From the IMG/VR virus record IMGVR_UViG_3300006805_000008, positions 1-41,579 of that record: a stretch of DNA of 41,579 nt. One strand, written 5' to 3'. Both the position numbers and the translations under genes were made by a program. The stretch is from a virus. The notes under the pieces were generated by a model. It had not been told where the DNA came from, made no database searches, and worked only from the letters and a program-made list of their open reading frames with translations. The stretch's first letter is position 1. Every line of letters starts with the position of its first letter. This document shows positions 29,805 to 36,415 of the stretch, one piece after another.

Positions 29805-30596
29805 TCACAGTGAATACCCACGGCGCTCCGCCAGTTCGCGGGGGATGATCCGCTCCCTGACCATGCGCCGGATGTCGTTGTCGCTCGCACTCATGCCCAG
29901 GGATATCCCCTTCTCCAGCATCGCGGCGTAGCTCTTCGCCTTGGCTCTCCAAGCGGCGTCTTCGTCAATGGGCGCGTGTCCGTTGGCAGCCGGCGAAGAT
30001 TGCTCATCTTCCCAGCGACGACCGTTCAGCCACGTCGCAGGGAGCGGGATAAATTGCTTGTCTTCCGGCCAGCGGTATTTCTCGCAGGCGGCAATCACGG
30101 CCTCGGGATCGGCGGTCTTGCAGGCTCGGTCAAAAGCCTTCTCGGCATGGCCCTTGTCCTGCTTCCGAGGATAGGCTTTCCAAAACCGGGAGAACCAAGC
30201 GCGCCGCGCTTCTGTTCTGTTCTGTTCTGAATCTGGTCTGTTCTGTTCTGGGGGCGTTACACTCGCCGTTACATCGCCGTTACGTTCACGCTCCCTATGC
30301 CGTTTCACTCGGCCGGAGCTGTCGTCACTCTCATACTGGCGTAACGTCCAGTTATGGGGGTGCAGGGTTTCGCCCTGGTCAAGAAGCCCAGCATTAAGCA
30401 GAGCGTCGATTGCCTCTCCCACCTTCTCGGGCGTGGTTCGGAGGATAAAGGACAGCTCGTCATAATCAGCTGTGATGTGGCCGCCATTCTTGCTGGCGAC
30501 GCACAGCAGGTTGACCCAAGTCTTAAACAGATCGGCTGGAAGCCGCTGAACCTTGGGATCATCCAAAACTTCGTGATAGAAGCGAAACCACTTCAT
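29805..30596 (-). CDS. Replication initiator-like protein, 263 aa
   Basis: N-terminal winged-helix part (residues 1-90: M-K-W-F-R-F-Y-H-E-V-L-D-D-P-K-V, L-L-C-V-A-S-K-N-G-G-H-I) of the DnaD/O-type replication proteins, a polar linker with two E-Q-N-R repeats (117-127), and a C-terminal part opening W-F-S-R-F-W-K-A-Y-P-R-K, common in phage replication organisers. It would bind the origin and load host helicase. The DNA repeat in the linker may be the origin, as in lambda gene O. No phage polymerase or helicase gene was found, so host enzymes are needed. Confidence 0.75.
   Translation of the reverse strand: MKWFRFYHEVLDDPKVQRLPADLFKTWVNLLCVASKNGGHITADYDELSFILRTTPEKVGEAIDALLNAGLLDQGETLHPHNWTLRQYESDDSSGRVKRHRERERNGDVTASVTPPEQNRPDSEQNRTEARRAWFSRFWKAYPRKQDKGHAEKAFDRACKTADPEAVIAACEKYRWPEDKQFIPLPATWLNGRRWEDEQSSPAANGHAPIDEDAAWRAKAKSYAAMLEKGISLGMSASDNDIRRMVRERIIPRELAERRGYSL
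30210..30250. repeat. TTCTG repeats inside initiator gene, candidate origin
   Basis: Four head-to-tail TTCTG units (30210-30229), an interruption and two more units (30241-30250). On the coding strand they read CAGAA and encode the E-Q-N-R repeats. The place within the initiator gene recalls lambda-type origins. Confidence 0.5.
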
Positions 30597-31381
30597 CAGG
30601 CAAACCGACGATCCATCACAGGCTCATCAATCCATTCACGAAATGCCTTCCTGGCCTCGGCGCATGCCTTGTTCCATGCCCCCTGAAGGCGCTTTAGATC
30701 CTCCTCGGCGGCGTCTACGGCCGTCTTGGGATCAATGCCGGTGTTGAGCATGGATCGGCGCTCAATGGCAGCCACCTGGGCCTGTGGCGTGGATTCTCGG
30801 GCCGCCTCCAGCAAAGCGGAGCGGTTGTCATCCAGCCCCGCCCGTATCGCCGCGTCCTTTGCGTTCTGGGATAGAGAGGCAACCTTGATGGCGCGAAGGG
30901 CATCATTGTGCTGGACGCCCAAGTCGCGTGAAGCCGCGCGGACTCCTCCCTGCGGACGGCCTCTTCCCATTTTTGGTTCAATCTGAACCAAAATTCTCCG
31001 GTCGGCCAATTCAATCCACTTCGCGATGTGCTGGTCTCGCTCCAGTGCCGTCAGTTCCGAGCGGTGGAGGTTCTCTGCAATCTCCCAAAGCTGGGCTTCA
31101 ATGTCGTTGTCGTCCATCTCAAGGCACTGGATGGATTCAATGCCGAGCTTCTTGATGGCCTCCAGCCGATGGAGGCCGGCGACCAATACCGGCACATCGG
31201 TTTCCTTCACCCCGTCAATTTCCATCTCGCGCACGGTGCGGATGGTGATGGGGGTCATAAGCCCGATCTTCTCAATCGAGGAAGCCAAGGCAGCCACGCG
31301 CTCAGGGTCTACCGTCTTGCGCAGGCGTTCTCCGACATAGATGTTTTCGGCAATCAGGTTGATGATTTCGCGTGGCTGCAT
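30596..31381 (-). CDS. ParB-like partition/nuclease-domain protein, 261 aa
   Basis: ATG at 31381 gives the normal ParB-like start: I-I-N-L-I-A-E-N-I, then A-A-L-A-S-S-I-E-K-I-G-L-M-T-P-I (30-45) and V-P-V-L-V-A-G-L-H-R-L-E-A-I (66-80), the G-x-H-R-x-E-A motif that in ParB binds CTP. The rest is helical with an HTH-like region. No ParA is present, so plasmid-type partition is not supported; phages often use such proteins in replication or regulation. Confidence 0.8.
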   Translation of the reverse strand: MQPREIINLIAENIYVGERLRKTVDPERVAALASSIEKIGLMTPITIRTVREMEIDGVKETDVPVLVAGLHRLEAIKKLGIESIQCLEMDDNDIEAQLWEIAENLHRSELTALERDQHIAKWIELADRRILVQIEPKMGRGRPQGGVRAASRDLGVQHNDALRAIKVASLSQNAKDAAIRAGLDDNRSALLEAARESTPQAQVAAIERRSMLNTGIDPKTAVDAAEEDLKRLQGAWNKACAEARKAFREWIDEPVMDRRFA

Positions 31382-31386
31382 TGTGG

Positions 31387-32391
31387 CTACTCCGCTTGGG
31401 GGAAGTCTTCGCCGGGAAGGAACTTCAGGACGCGAATGGGCTGCCCTCGGCGGAAGGCGTTCCATGCCTTGATGACGAACGCGGCGCGCTCGACCTCATT
31501 CAGCTTTTTGCCCTCTTCCAGCCTCTTGTGGAGCTGATACGCGGGGTCGGTCTTGCCCCTGAAACCGAGGCTCGACACCACCGGCTCAAAGAATTTCTCC
31601 GCCGCCGTCACGCCACCGATGTTAGCGCACCACAGGCGAAGGGCCACGTGCAGACCAACGCCGCCGAGCTTGGCCTTCCACGCGCGATGACCATATGCGG
31701 TATCACAAAGGCCGGGGTTTTCCTCGACGGTCTCAAGAATCTGCGGCCAAGTGCAGGCAAACTCGGGTGCACTACTCACCCGACCATGAGTGGCGAGCTG
31801 CCAGTACACCCGCCCAGCATGGCCCAGATTGCTCGAGTCTTTGTAGCCAAGCATCTGCAGCTGCTGGCCGGGGGTGCGGCGAGCCCCCTGGTCAAGCGTT
31901 TCGCGCGACTGACGGGACACGCCGACGACCACGATGGTCTGAAACGAAACGCCGGACTGCACACACGCGGTCAGTCGGGTCTGCCCGTCTTTCAGCTCTC
32001 CGGTATCGGAAATGACGATGGCCTCGCCGTTGAACTCCCACCGCCCGCCGCTCATGTCGGAGGCATACTTGTTGACGGCGATGCGCGAAATCTTCCGGTT
32101 GTCGGGGTTGTGCTTGAGAAGCACTTCAGCCAAGGCCGGGGTAATCGTGACGCCCTCGGCGAATTTCCCATTGCGCATGGCTCGCTTCATCCATGCGTCA
32201 TAGATCGCTTCAGCGCGGCGACGTTCTGCACCGGATGCAGAGAACAACGGCTCTGCACCGGACTCAATCTTGATCTTCTGGCTCGTGTCGACTAACATCA
32301 CTTCCATTCCCTCTTCTGTTGAGACAGCCCCGGAAACCACTTCCGGGGTTTTCATTTGGCCGAAGCCAAAGAACTTGCCGAGCAGGTTCAT
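31387..32391 (-). CDS. ParB/sulfiredoxin-like domain phage protein, 334 aa
   Basis: ATG at 32391 overlaps the preceding stop (ATGA). Core reads I-T-P-A-L-A-E-V-L-L-K-H-N-P-D-N-R, V-N-K-Y-A-S-D-M-S-G-G-R-W, I-V-I-S-D-T-G-E-L-K-D-G-Q-T-R, then T-L-D-Q-G-A-R-R-T-P. This is a widespread phage and plasmid protein with a ParB/Srx-like nuclease fold, the D-G-Q-x-R motif replacing G-x-H-R. Function is not established; replication or DNA maintenance is likely from the neighbours. Confidence 0.75.
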   Translation of the reverse strand: MNLLGKFFGFGQMKTPEVVSGAVSTEEGMEVMLVDTSQKIKIESGAEPLFSASGAERRRAEAIYDAWMKRAMRNGKFAEGVTITPALAEVLLKHNPDNRKISRIAVNKYASDMSGGRWEFNGEAIVISDTGELKDGQTRLTACVQSGVSFQTIVVVGVSRQSRETLDQGARRTPGQQLQMLGYKDSSNLGHAGRVYWQLATHGRVSSAPEFACTWPQILETVEENPGLCDTAYGHRAWKAKLGGVGLHVALRLWCANIGGVTAAEKFFEPVVSSLGFRGKTDPAYQLHKRLEEGKKLNEVERAAFVIKAWNAFRRGQPIRVLKFLPGEDFPQAE

Positions 32392-32624
32392 TCTGCCACC
32401 GCCCATTCACAGTGTTGCCGGTACTTCCTGATCTTCTTCTCCACCATCTCGTCGGTAAGAGTGACGGCGGGGAATTGTGTAGGCAGGCCCATCGCTATCA
32501 GCGCCCGCCGCACGGTCGTCGGATCGCAGCCGTAAATCTTTGCGATGCGCACAGTCCCCATGCGAGCGGCGCGCAGGCGAATGAGATGCTTCCTTTCAAA
32601 GATGTATTTGACAGGCCTGCCCAT
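32388..32624 (-). CDS. Small HTH protein, 78 aa
   Basis: ATG at 32624 gives M-G-R-P-V-K-Y; residues about 20-42 (T-V-R-I-A-K-I-Y-G-C-D-P-T-T-V-R-R-A-L) form a good helix-turn-helix. A basic C-terminal helix follows. Likely a DNA-binding regulator of the leftward operon. Stop overlaps the next start. Confidence 0.7.
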   Translation of the reverse strand: MGRPVKYIFERKHLIRLRAARMGTVRIAKIYGCDPTTVRRALIAMGLPTQFPAVTLTDEMVEKKIRKYRQHCEWAVAE

Positions 32625-32689
32625 CACGCCCTCGCCACCTTGACCACCAACGCCGGGCTGGAGCTGTAACGCTTCCAAATCATCTTCAT
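32624..32689 (-). CDS. Possible 21-aa peptide
   Basis: Starts within the end of the zinc-ribbon gene and ends overlapping the ATG of the HTH gene by one base (TGATG). The overlaps on both sides are the only support. It may simply couple translation of the two neighbours. Confidence 0.3.
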   Translation of the reverse strand: MKMIWKRYSSSPALVVKVARA

Positions 32690-32919
32690 GGCTTTGCCCT
32701 CACATGATCGGCCAACGCGGTCATGACCGTCTCAAACCTAGCGGCGCGCTTCGCCATGTCCTCAAAGCGCTCTTCCGTGATCTCCAGGGTCGTATACCGA
32801 GTGTCGCAGTTGATGCACTGCCGGCGGCGGCGCATAAGCCCCTGGCGCTCGCTCTGGCGCGCCTCGACAACTCTGGACACGTCGCAAAAGCACTTGGGGC
32901 AAGGAGTGGCAGTGCTCAT
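32686..32919 (-). CDS. NrdR-like zinc-ribbon protein, 77 aa
   Basis: ATG at 32919. C-P-K-C (7-10) and C-I-N-C-D-T-R-Y-T-T-L-E (about 36-47) form a zinc ribbon like the N-terminal domain of NrdR, with a helical tail but no ATP-cone. Small proteins of this kind in phages are thought to act as transcription factors. Overlaps the RusA-like gene by four bases. Confidence 0.75.
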   Translation of the reverse strand: MSTATPCPKCFCDVSRVVEARQSERQGLMRRRRQCINCDTRYTTLEITEERFEDMAKRAARFETVMTALADHVRAKP

Positions 32920-33686
32920 GCGGCCACCTTCCTCCGAGCCGAGCTGCAATCCCTGCAATTCCGGCCAACGCCCATCTTGTTGCTCCTGCTCTTGTGGAAC
33001 TCGGTAAGCGGCTGGATGCGCCCGCAGCTAGAGCATGGTTGCGCGTGCGCGTCAGCGTCCTGACCAATGCCGATGTAGATTTGCGGGTCGTTCTTGACGA
33101 TCTGCCAATCGAGGCGACGGATGCTGAACCAGCGGTCATCCACCCCAAGGCCGTCCTTGACGGCATCGCAGATCAGATCCACGAAGTTTGTCGCGTCCCC
33201 TCTGTGGTTCGGCTTCTGCACAAGGATGTCGAGCCACACCTTGTTCTGCACGACAGGCAGGTCGCGCACAGCCGACTTGACCATGAGGGAAATCTGTTGG
33301 CGGTAGCCCTTGCCTTCCTGCCGCAGAAACACATGGCCCTTGGCTCGCAGCGCATAGATGTGATTCTTAGACGCCGCCCAGCTAAATGGGATTGCTATGC
33401 GCGCTAGCCACAATAGGTCTGGCTGGGCTGGAATGTGGGCGATGGACAGCTTCTCCCCGGCGCTTAGTTCCTTGCCGCGCTCAATTATCAGGGGGCGCTC
33501 TTTCCGCGCCCTGGGTTTGCCATTCTCGCGCGCCCATTTGCTTTTGCGCTCCAGGTCGCGCCTTTCCGAGCATGGCCGGCAATACTTCTGCATGGGGCCG
33601 ACGCGCGGGGCTGTCTGCCCGCACGCCTTGCACACCAGGTCAGGAAACGTGGGAGACTTGCGAGTCACGCCGGCCACCCCCCGCAT
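32916..33686 (-). CDS. RusA-like Holliday-junction resolvase with two zinc fingers, 256 aa
   Basis: RusA core at about 90-210: F-L-R-Q-E-G-K-G-Y-R, V-W-L-D-I-L-V-Q-K-P, and the acidic row D164, D170, D174, D183-D184 (R-G-D-A-T-N-F-V-D-L-I-C-D-A-V-K-D-G-L-G-V-D-D) that holds the metal ions. Flanked by an N-terminal (C19, C22, C36, C39) and a C-terminal (C218, C221, C244, C247) zinc finger. E. coli RusA is about 120 residues, so the protein is doubled by these additions. It should resolve branched replication and recombination DNA before packaging. Confidence 0.8.
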   Translation of the reverse strand: MRGVAGVTRKSPTFPDLVCKACGQTAPRVGPMQKYCRPCSERRDLERKSKWARENGKPRARKERPLIIERGKELSAGEKLSIAHIPAQPDLLWLARIAIPFSWAASKNHIYALRAKGHVFLRQEGKGYRQQISLMVKSAVRDLPVVQNKVWLDILVQKPNHRGDATNFVDLICDAVKDGLGVDDRWFSIRRLDWQIVKNDPQIYIGIGQDADAHAQPCSSCGRIQPLTEFHKSRSNKMGVGRNCRDCSSARRKVAA

Positions 33687-33832
33687 CCCCGCAGTCGCAG
33701 GGCTTCTGCACAGGCTCTTGCTTGCGGAAGTTGGGGGGCGAGTACGTTCCCGTTCCTCGGGATGATGTACTTGCCGATCTTCGATACGGTCCAGCCTTCG
33801 CGGGGAAGGTCTTTCATCGTAGCCGTGCCCAT
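33665..33832 (-). CDS. Small hypothetical protein, 55 aa
   Basis: ATG overlaps the previous stop (TGATG) and the gene overlaps the resolvase start by 22 bases. Opens M-K-D-L-P-R-E-G-W-T-V-S-K-I-G-K-Y after five residues. No family recognised; overlaps on both sides support expression. Confidence 0.55.
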   Translation of the reverse strand: MGTATMKDLPREGWTVSKIGKYIIPRNGNVLAPQLPQARACAEALRLRGCGGWPA

Positions 33833-34152
33833 CAGTACCTCCCCGGTGCTTGCGTAGCTATGGCTTCAGCGAAACGACGGGCCATCACGTCAGTCTCGAA
33901 GATGTCCTTGTCCGACTCGTCGCATGAAGGACCAGTCTTGGAGCGCAACATGCTCTTGGAGTGGCGTATCTTCCGCAGCTCAAGCATCCGGTCGCGGTTG
34001 AGGTAGTAGAAGACGCTCTCCGCAGAGATGCCCATCTCTTCCGCCGTTGCCTTCTGCGACAGGCCCCTTGCTTGGCATTCCTTGATGCGCGTCAGAACTG
34101 ACTGATAGTTCGGGCGGGGTTTCGGGACCCTTGCGTTGAGACGGTCGCTCAT
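33832..34152 (-). CDS. HTH protein, 106 aa
   Basis: ATG at 34152 overlaps the previous stop. Residues about 17-47 (V-L-T-R-I-K-E-C-Q-A-R-G-L-S-Q-K-A-T-A-E-E) and M-G-I-S-A-E-S-V-F-Y-Y-L form a homeodomain-like HTH of the resolvase/Fis type, followed by a basic helix. Probably a DNA-binding regulator in the leftward early operon. Confidence 0.7.
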   Translation of the reverse strand: MSDRLNARVPKPRPNYQSVLTRIKECQARGLSQKATAEEMGISAESVFYYLNRDRMLELRKIRHSKSMLRSKTGPSCDESDKDIFETDVMARRFAEAIATQAPGRY

Positions 34153-34316
34153 CCCAGAGCCTCCGCCAATTCCAGATCGCGAAGCGCGGAGCCGACTGCC
34201 GCAAGCGCCTCGTCTATCGTGCGCTCGCTCACCAGCAGGCCGCGCACCTCGGGCGAGGTCACGAACCAAAGGCCGGACTGGCCGCGTTCAATGTTGAGGG
34301 TCAGGTTCTCGGTCAT
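34149..34316 (-). CDS. HicB/DUF1902-like small protein, 55 aa
   Basis: Reads N-L-T-L-N-I-E-R-G-Q-S-G-L-W-F-V-T-S-P-E then a helix T-I-D-E-A-L-A-A-V-G-S-A-L, the order of the HicB/DUF1902 fold. No HicA toxin gene lies beside it, so a toxin-antitoxin role is not supported. Linked on both sides by ATGA overlaps. Confidence 0.65.
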   Translation of the reverse strand: MTENLTLNIERGQSGLWFVTSPEVRGLLVSERTIDEALAAVGSALRDLELAEALG

Positions 34317-34819
34317 CCAAGCATCCGTAGCTCTTCCTGGGATCTTGCGGCCTCGAAGGCAGCGCGGGCTTTTTCTCGGGTTTCATAAAGCCCGAGATAC
34401 TTTTTTCTTTTCACCGGCAAAACTATTTGGGCCATCCATTTGCCGGTCTTCTTATGGAAACACACGCCGGTCGCTTGTTTGTTTTTGTTTCGCTGGTTAG
34501 CTGATGGCGATACATCGCGGAGATTGCAGATTCGATTGTCCGCAGCATCTCGGTTGATGTGGTCAATCTGCTGGGTTGGCCAAGCGCCGTGCGTGACAAG
34601 CCACGCAAGTCGGTGCGCGAGGTGATGCCGACCGCGAATGCCGATCTGGATGTATCCGGTAGAGACTGCCCGCCCCGCTAGAGTGCCTATGGATACTTTC
34701 GGATTGGGACTGATCAGCCAGTGACGTGCGGCTTTCAGGGGAACGGCGATGCAGCGGAGATGTTGATCAGGCGTTGGGCCAGATCCATGCTCGGCTTGGT
34801 GCTGTGCAATATGAAACAT
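34313..34819 (-). CDS. HNH endonuclease with AP2 domain, 168 aa
   Basis: HNH part at about 54-112 (G-Y-I-Q-I, A-H-R-L-A-W, Q-I-D-H-I-N-R-D, N-R-I-C-N-L-R) and AP2 DNA-binding part at about 117-158 (T-G-V-C-F-H-K-K-T-G-K-W, Y-L-G-L-Y-E-T-R-E-K-A-R-A-A). Free-standing homing endonuclease, inserted between the Cro-like gene and the replication genes. It overlaps the next gene by four bases, so it is expressed as part of the operon. Confidence 0.85.
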   Translation of the reverse strand: MFHIAQHQAEHGSGPTPDQHLRCIAVPLKAARHWLISPNPKVSIGTLAGRAVSTGYIQIGIRGRHHLAHRLAWLVTHGAWPTQQIDHINRDAADNRICNLRDVSPSANQRNKNKQATGVCFHKKTGKWMAQIVLPVKRKKYLGLYETREKARAAFEAARSQEELRMLG

Positions 34820-34841
34820 AGCCCCCGCCCCCTGCCCGCTC

Positions 34842-35048
34842 TCAGTGCCGCTGTTCGACCGACACCGGAAAGAGGTCCGGCCTGATTTCGTGCGGCGGCA
34901 GCCCGGTCAAATGCGATATCAGGCCAACGCGCTCAGCGGGGATGACGGCCCACTGCGACACTGCGGAACTGGTGATGCCGGCCTCCCTGCTAACTTTCGC
35001 GGGGCCGCCGGCTTTTCTGATGATGGATTTGGTGTGTTCTGGCGTCAT
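34842..35048 (-). CDS. YdaS/Cro-like regulator, 68 aa
   Basis: ATG at 35048. Contains I-I-R-K-A-G-G-P-A-K-V-S-R-E-A-G-I-T-S-S-A-V-S-Q-W (8-32), the HTH of the YdaS/Cro type, then P-A-E-R-V and I-R-P-D-L-F-P. First gene of the leftward operon, as cro is of its operon. The promoter's expected start point falls at or one base before the ATG and no ribosome site exists, so its mRNA is probably leaderless. Confidence 0.8.
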   Translation of the reverse strand: MTPEHTKSIIRKAGGPAKVSREAGITSSAVSQWAVIPAERVGLISHLTGLPPHEIRPDLFPVSVEQRH

Positions 35049-35055
35049 AAGCGGC

Positions 35056-35084
35056 ACATTAGCACCGCTAACTTTCCCTGTCAA
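35056..35084 (-). promoter_or_regulatory. Leftward early promoter TTGACA-17-TAATGT
   Basis: Minus strand: TTGACA (+35079-35084), 17-base spacer and TAATGT (+35056-35061). The palindrome TTAGC-NNN-GCTAA sits in the spacer and -10, at the same position as in the rightward promoter. Confidence 0.85.
35059..35071. promoter_or_regulatory. Operator, TTAGC-ACC-GCTAA
   Basis: Perfect 5-bp inverted repeat with 3-bp centre, overlapping the leftward -10. One of four related sites around the repressor gene. Confidence 0.8.
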
Positions 35085-35114
35085 CGCCTCTAAGCATGAC
35101 ACTAACGAGGCGTT
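35083..35114. promoter_or_regulatory. 8-bp inverted repeat upstream of repressor gene
   Basis: AACGCCTC and GAGGCGTT flank 16 bases just before the repressor ATG at 35132. Different in sequence from the other operators, so it may bind another regulator or form an RNA hairpin. Within it ATGACA, 17 bases before TAAGCA, is a weak possible promoter that would start the repressor mRNA at its ATG. Confidence 0.5.
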
Positions 35115-35131
35115 CCATTAAGCATTCCGGC

Positions 35132-35629
35132 ATGGGAAAAGCGGTCACTACTGGACAATTGATTCGGGCCAGGCGGCTGGCACTGGACCTGACACAAAAG
35201 CAGGTTGCGAAAGCCTGCGGGCTGACCGCCTCGTCCGTGACCCAGTGGGAGAAGGACGAAACCGCCCCCATGACGAAGAACATCAGGGCGCTGTGCTCCG
35301 TCCTGCGGTGCTCCCCTGCGGATCTGGGATTGGCCGATCAACTCGGTCCGTCCGCCGATGGCGGGCCTAAGGACGCCGCCCCCGACGCCTCCATGGAGGT
35401 GTCATCAGTCCAGCCCATAATCTTGCCGGGGGGTAAACCGGGATTGGCCCTCCTAGGACAACAAGGCCGGACCATTGTCCTTGAAGCAACTGCGAGTTTA
35501 ATTGGAGCGTTAAGAACCGCGCTCGATTCAATCGACGCGCTCTTGCGCCGCTATACCGCATCTTCGGCATTCTGGCCCCCCGACCCGACCCAAGCAGTCA
35601 TTAACGACTCATTAGCACGGCAGACCTAG
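35132..35629 (+). CDS. XRE-family repressor, 165 aa
   Basis: ATG at 35132 is preferred; an in-frame ATG at 35096 lies inside an inverted repeat. Neither has a ribosome site. HTH: I-R-A-R-R-L-A-L-D-L-T-Q-K-Q-V-A-K-A-C-G-L-T-A-S-S-V-T-Q-W-E-K (about 10-40). The C-terminal half has no LexA/CI-type peptidase motif (no serine-lysine pair recognised), but has a helix at the end for oligomers. It lies between both operator regions as cI does in lambda, so it is the likely immunity repressor; induction by RecA cleavage is not expected. Confidence 0.75.
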   Translation: MGKAVTTGQLIRARRLALDLTQKQVAKACGLTASSVTQWEKDETAPMTKNIRALCSVLRCSPADLGLADQLGPSADGGPKDAAPDASMEVSSVQPIILPGGKPGLALLGQQGRTIVLEATASLIGALRTALDSIDALLRRYTASSAFWPPDPTQAVINDSLARQT

Positions 35630-35634
35630 GAAAT

Positions 35635-35647
35635 CTAGCGGCGTTAA
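35635..35647. promoter_or_regulatory. Degenerate operator, CTAGC-GGC-GTTAA
   Basis: Two symmetric deviations from TTAGC-NNN-GCTAA; lies just after the repressor stop. Confidence 0.45.
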
Positions 35648-35679
35648 CCCAGCTAGTCCATTCGGCATATCAGAAAAAG

Positions 35680-35692
35680 TTAGCTCGGCTAA
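35680..35692. promoter_or_regulatory. Operator, TTAGC-TCG-GCTAA
   Basis: Perfect palindrome, 34 bp centre to centre upstream of the operator in the rightward promoter. The spacing is about three helical turns, suited to cooperative binding. Confidence 0.75.
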
Positions 35693-35700
35693 GATTGTGC

Positions 35701-35729
35701 TTGACGTGATGAGTTAGCGGCGCTAATAT
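35701..35729 (+). promoter_or_regulatory. Rightward early promoter TTGACG-17-TAATAT
   Basis: -35 at 35701-35706, 17-base spacer, -10 at 35724-35729. Drives the long rightward operon that continues through the window end into 1-5024. The operator overlaps the -10. Confidence 0.88.
35714..35726. promoter_or_regulatory. Operator, TTAGC-GGC-GCTAA
   Basis: Perfect palindrome within the rightward promoter, seven bases after the -35, the same as in the leftward promoter. Confidence 0.82.
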
Positions 35730-35766
35730 CCTCCCATCGAAGCCCACCGCTCAGATGGAGAGACAG

Positions 35767-35922
35767 ATGACCACCGCGAGCTGGATCATCCGCAACAAGG
35801 AAACCAAGGCCGTTGTCTGCGAGACCTTCAATGCGAAGGCCGTCGCCGCTCTCAACACGGCGAAATATGAGGCGGTGCCCATCCTGACGTATCTCGCGGA
35901 GCTCAATCGTCAGTCCGCCTGA
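35767..35922 (+). CDS. First gene of rightward operon, 51 aa
   Basis: ATG after GGAGAG, about 30 bases from the expected transcript start. Reads S-W-I-I-R-N-K-E-T-K-A-V-V, F-N-A-K-A-V-A-A-L-N, a short beta hairpin plus helix. I recall such proteins at the head of early operons in temperate phages, without known function. Confidence 0.75.
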   Translation: MTTASWIIRNKETKAVVCETFNAKAVAALNTAKYEAVPILTYLAELNRQSA

Positions 35923-35930
35923 CCTCCGCC

Positions 35931-35953
35931 GAGGGCTGCCGCTGGTAGCCCTC
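35931..35953 (+). other. Hairpin between first and second early genes
   Basis: GAGGGCT and AGCCCTC form a 7-bp stem with nine-base loop. No U tract follows. May reduce or stabilise the transcript. Confidence 0.45.
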
Positions 35954-35986
35954 CACTGAGAGCAGCCAAGGCCAAGGAGGCATCGA

Positions 35987-36415
35987 ATGACTGATCCGCA
36001 TCAACACCCTTTGGGCTTTCTGCTGATCTCCACTGTCGCTCGCCGTATTGCCAAGCGAGATAACGGCGAGAGCTATGAGGGCTATGAAAGTCCGGCCGCT
36101 GAAGCGGCCATCGACTACATGACGGCGGTGTTCAACGCGTTGAAAGATGCTAGCTATTCGATCGTTTGCGATGCGGACATTGAAGCGGACAGAGCCGCAA
36201 CATTGCTTAGGGATCTGGTAGCGGCGGTAGATGCTGGCTCGCTTGAAATGAACAGCCCAGAGATTGGGGAACCGGAGATCGGCATTCCGTATCACGCTTG
36301 GCATGACGAGTGGCTACACCATGCGCGCGCCCTTATTGAGTCACTGGCAGATACGCCCCGGCGCGAAGCCCGCCCCGCCACCCCACAGAAGCCGGACACA
36401 CTGAGGAGAGGATGA
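35987..36415 (+). CDS. Hypothetical early protein, 142 aa
   Basis: ATG follows AAGGAGG. Helical, with E-A-A-I-D-Y-M-T-A-V-F-N-A-L (37-50), C-D-A-D-I-E-A-D-R-A-A-T-L-L-R-D (60-75) and Y-H-A-W-H-D-E-W-L-H-H (about 101-111). The histidine-rich part might bind metal. No family recognised. Stop overlaps the next start. Confidence 0.65.
   Translation: MTDPHQHPLGFLLISTVARRIAKRDNGESYEGYESPAAEAAIDYMTAVFNALKDASYSIVCDADIEADRAATLLRDLVAAVDAGSLEMNSPEIGEPEIGIPYHAWHDEWLHHARALIESLADTPRREARPATPQKPDTLRRG

Noticed and set aside
30596-32391. Plasmid partition system from the two ParB-like genes
   Set aside because: No ParA ATPase and no clustered centromere-like repeats; such ParB-fold proteins are common in ordinary phages.
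34149-34316. HicAB toxin-antitoxin module
   Set aside because: Only a HicB-like fold is present; neighbours are an HTH gene and an HNH gene, with no HicA.
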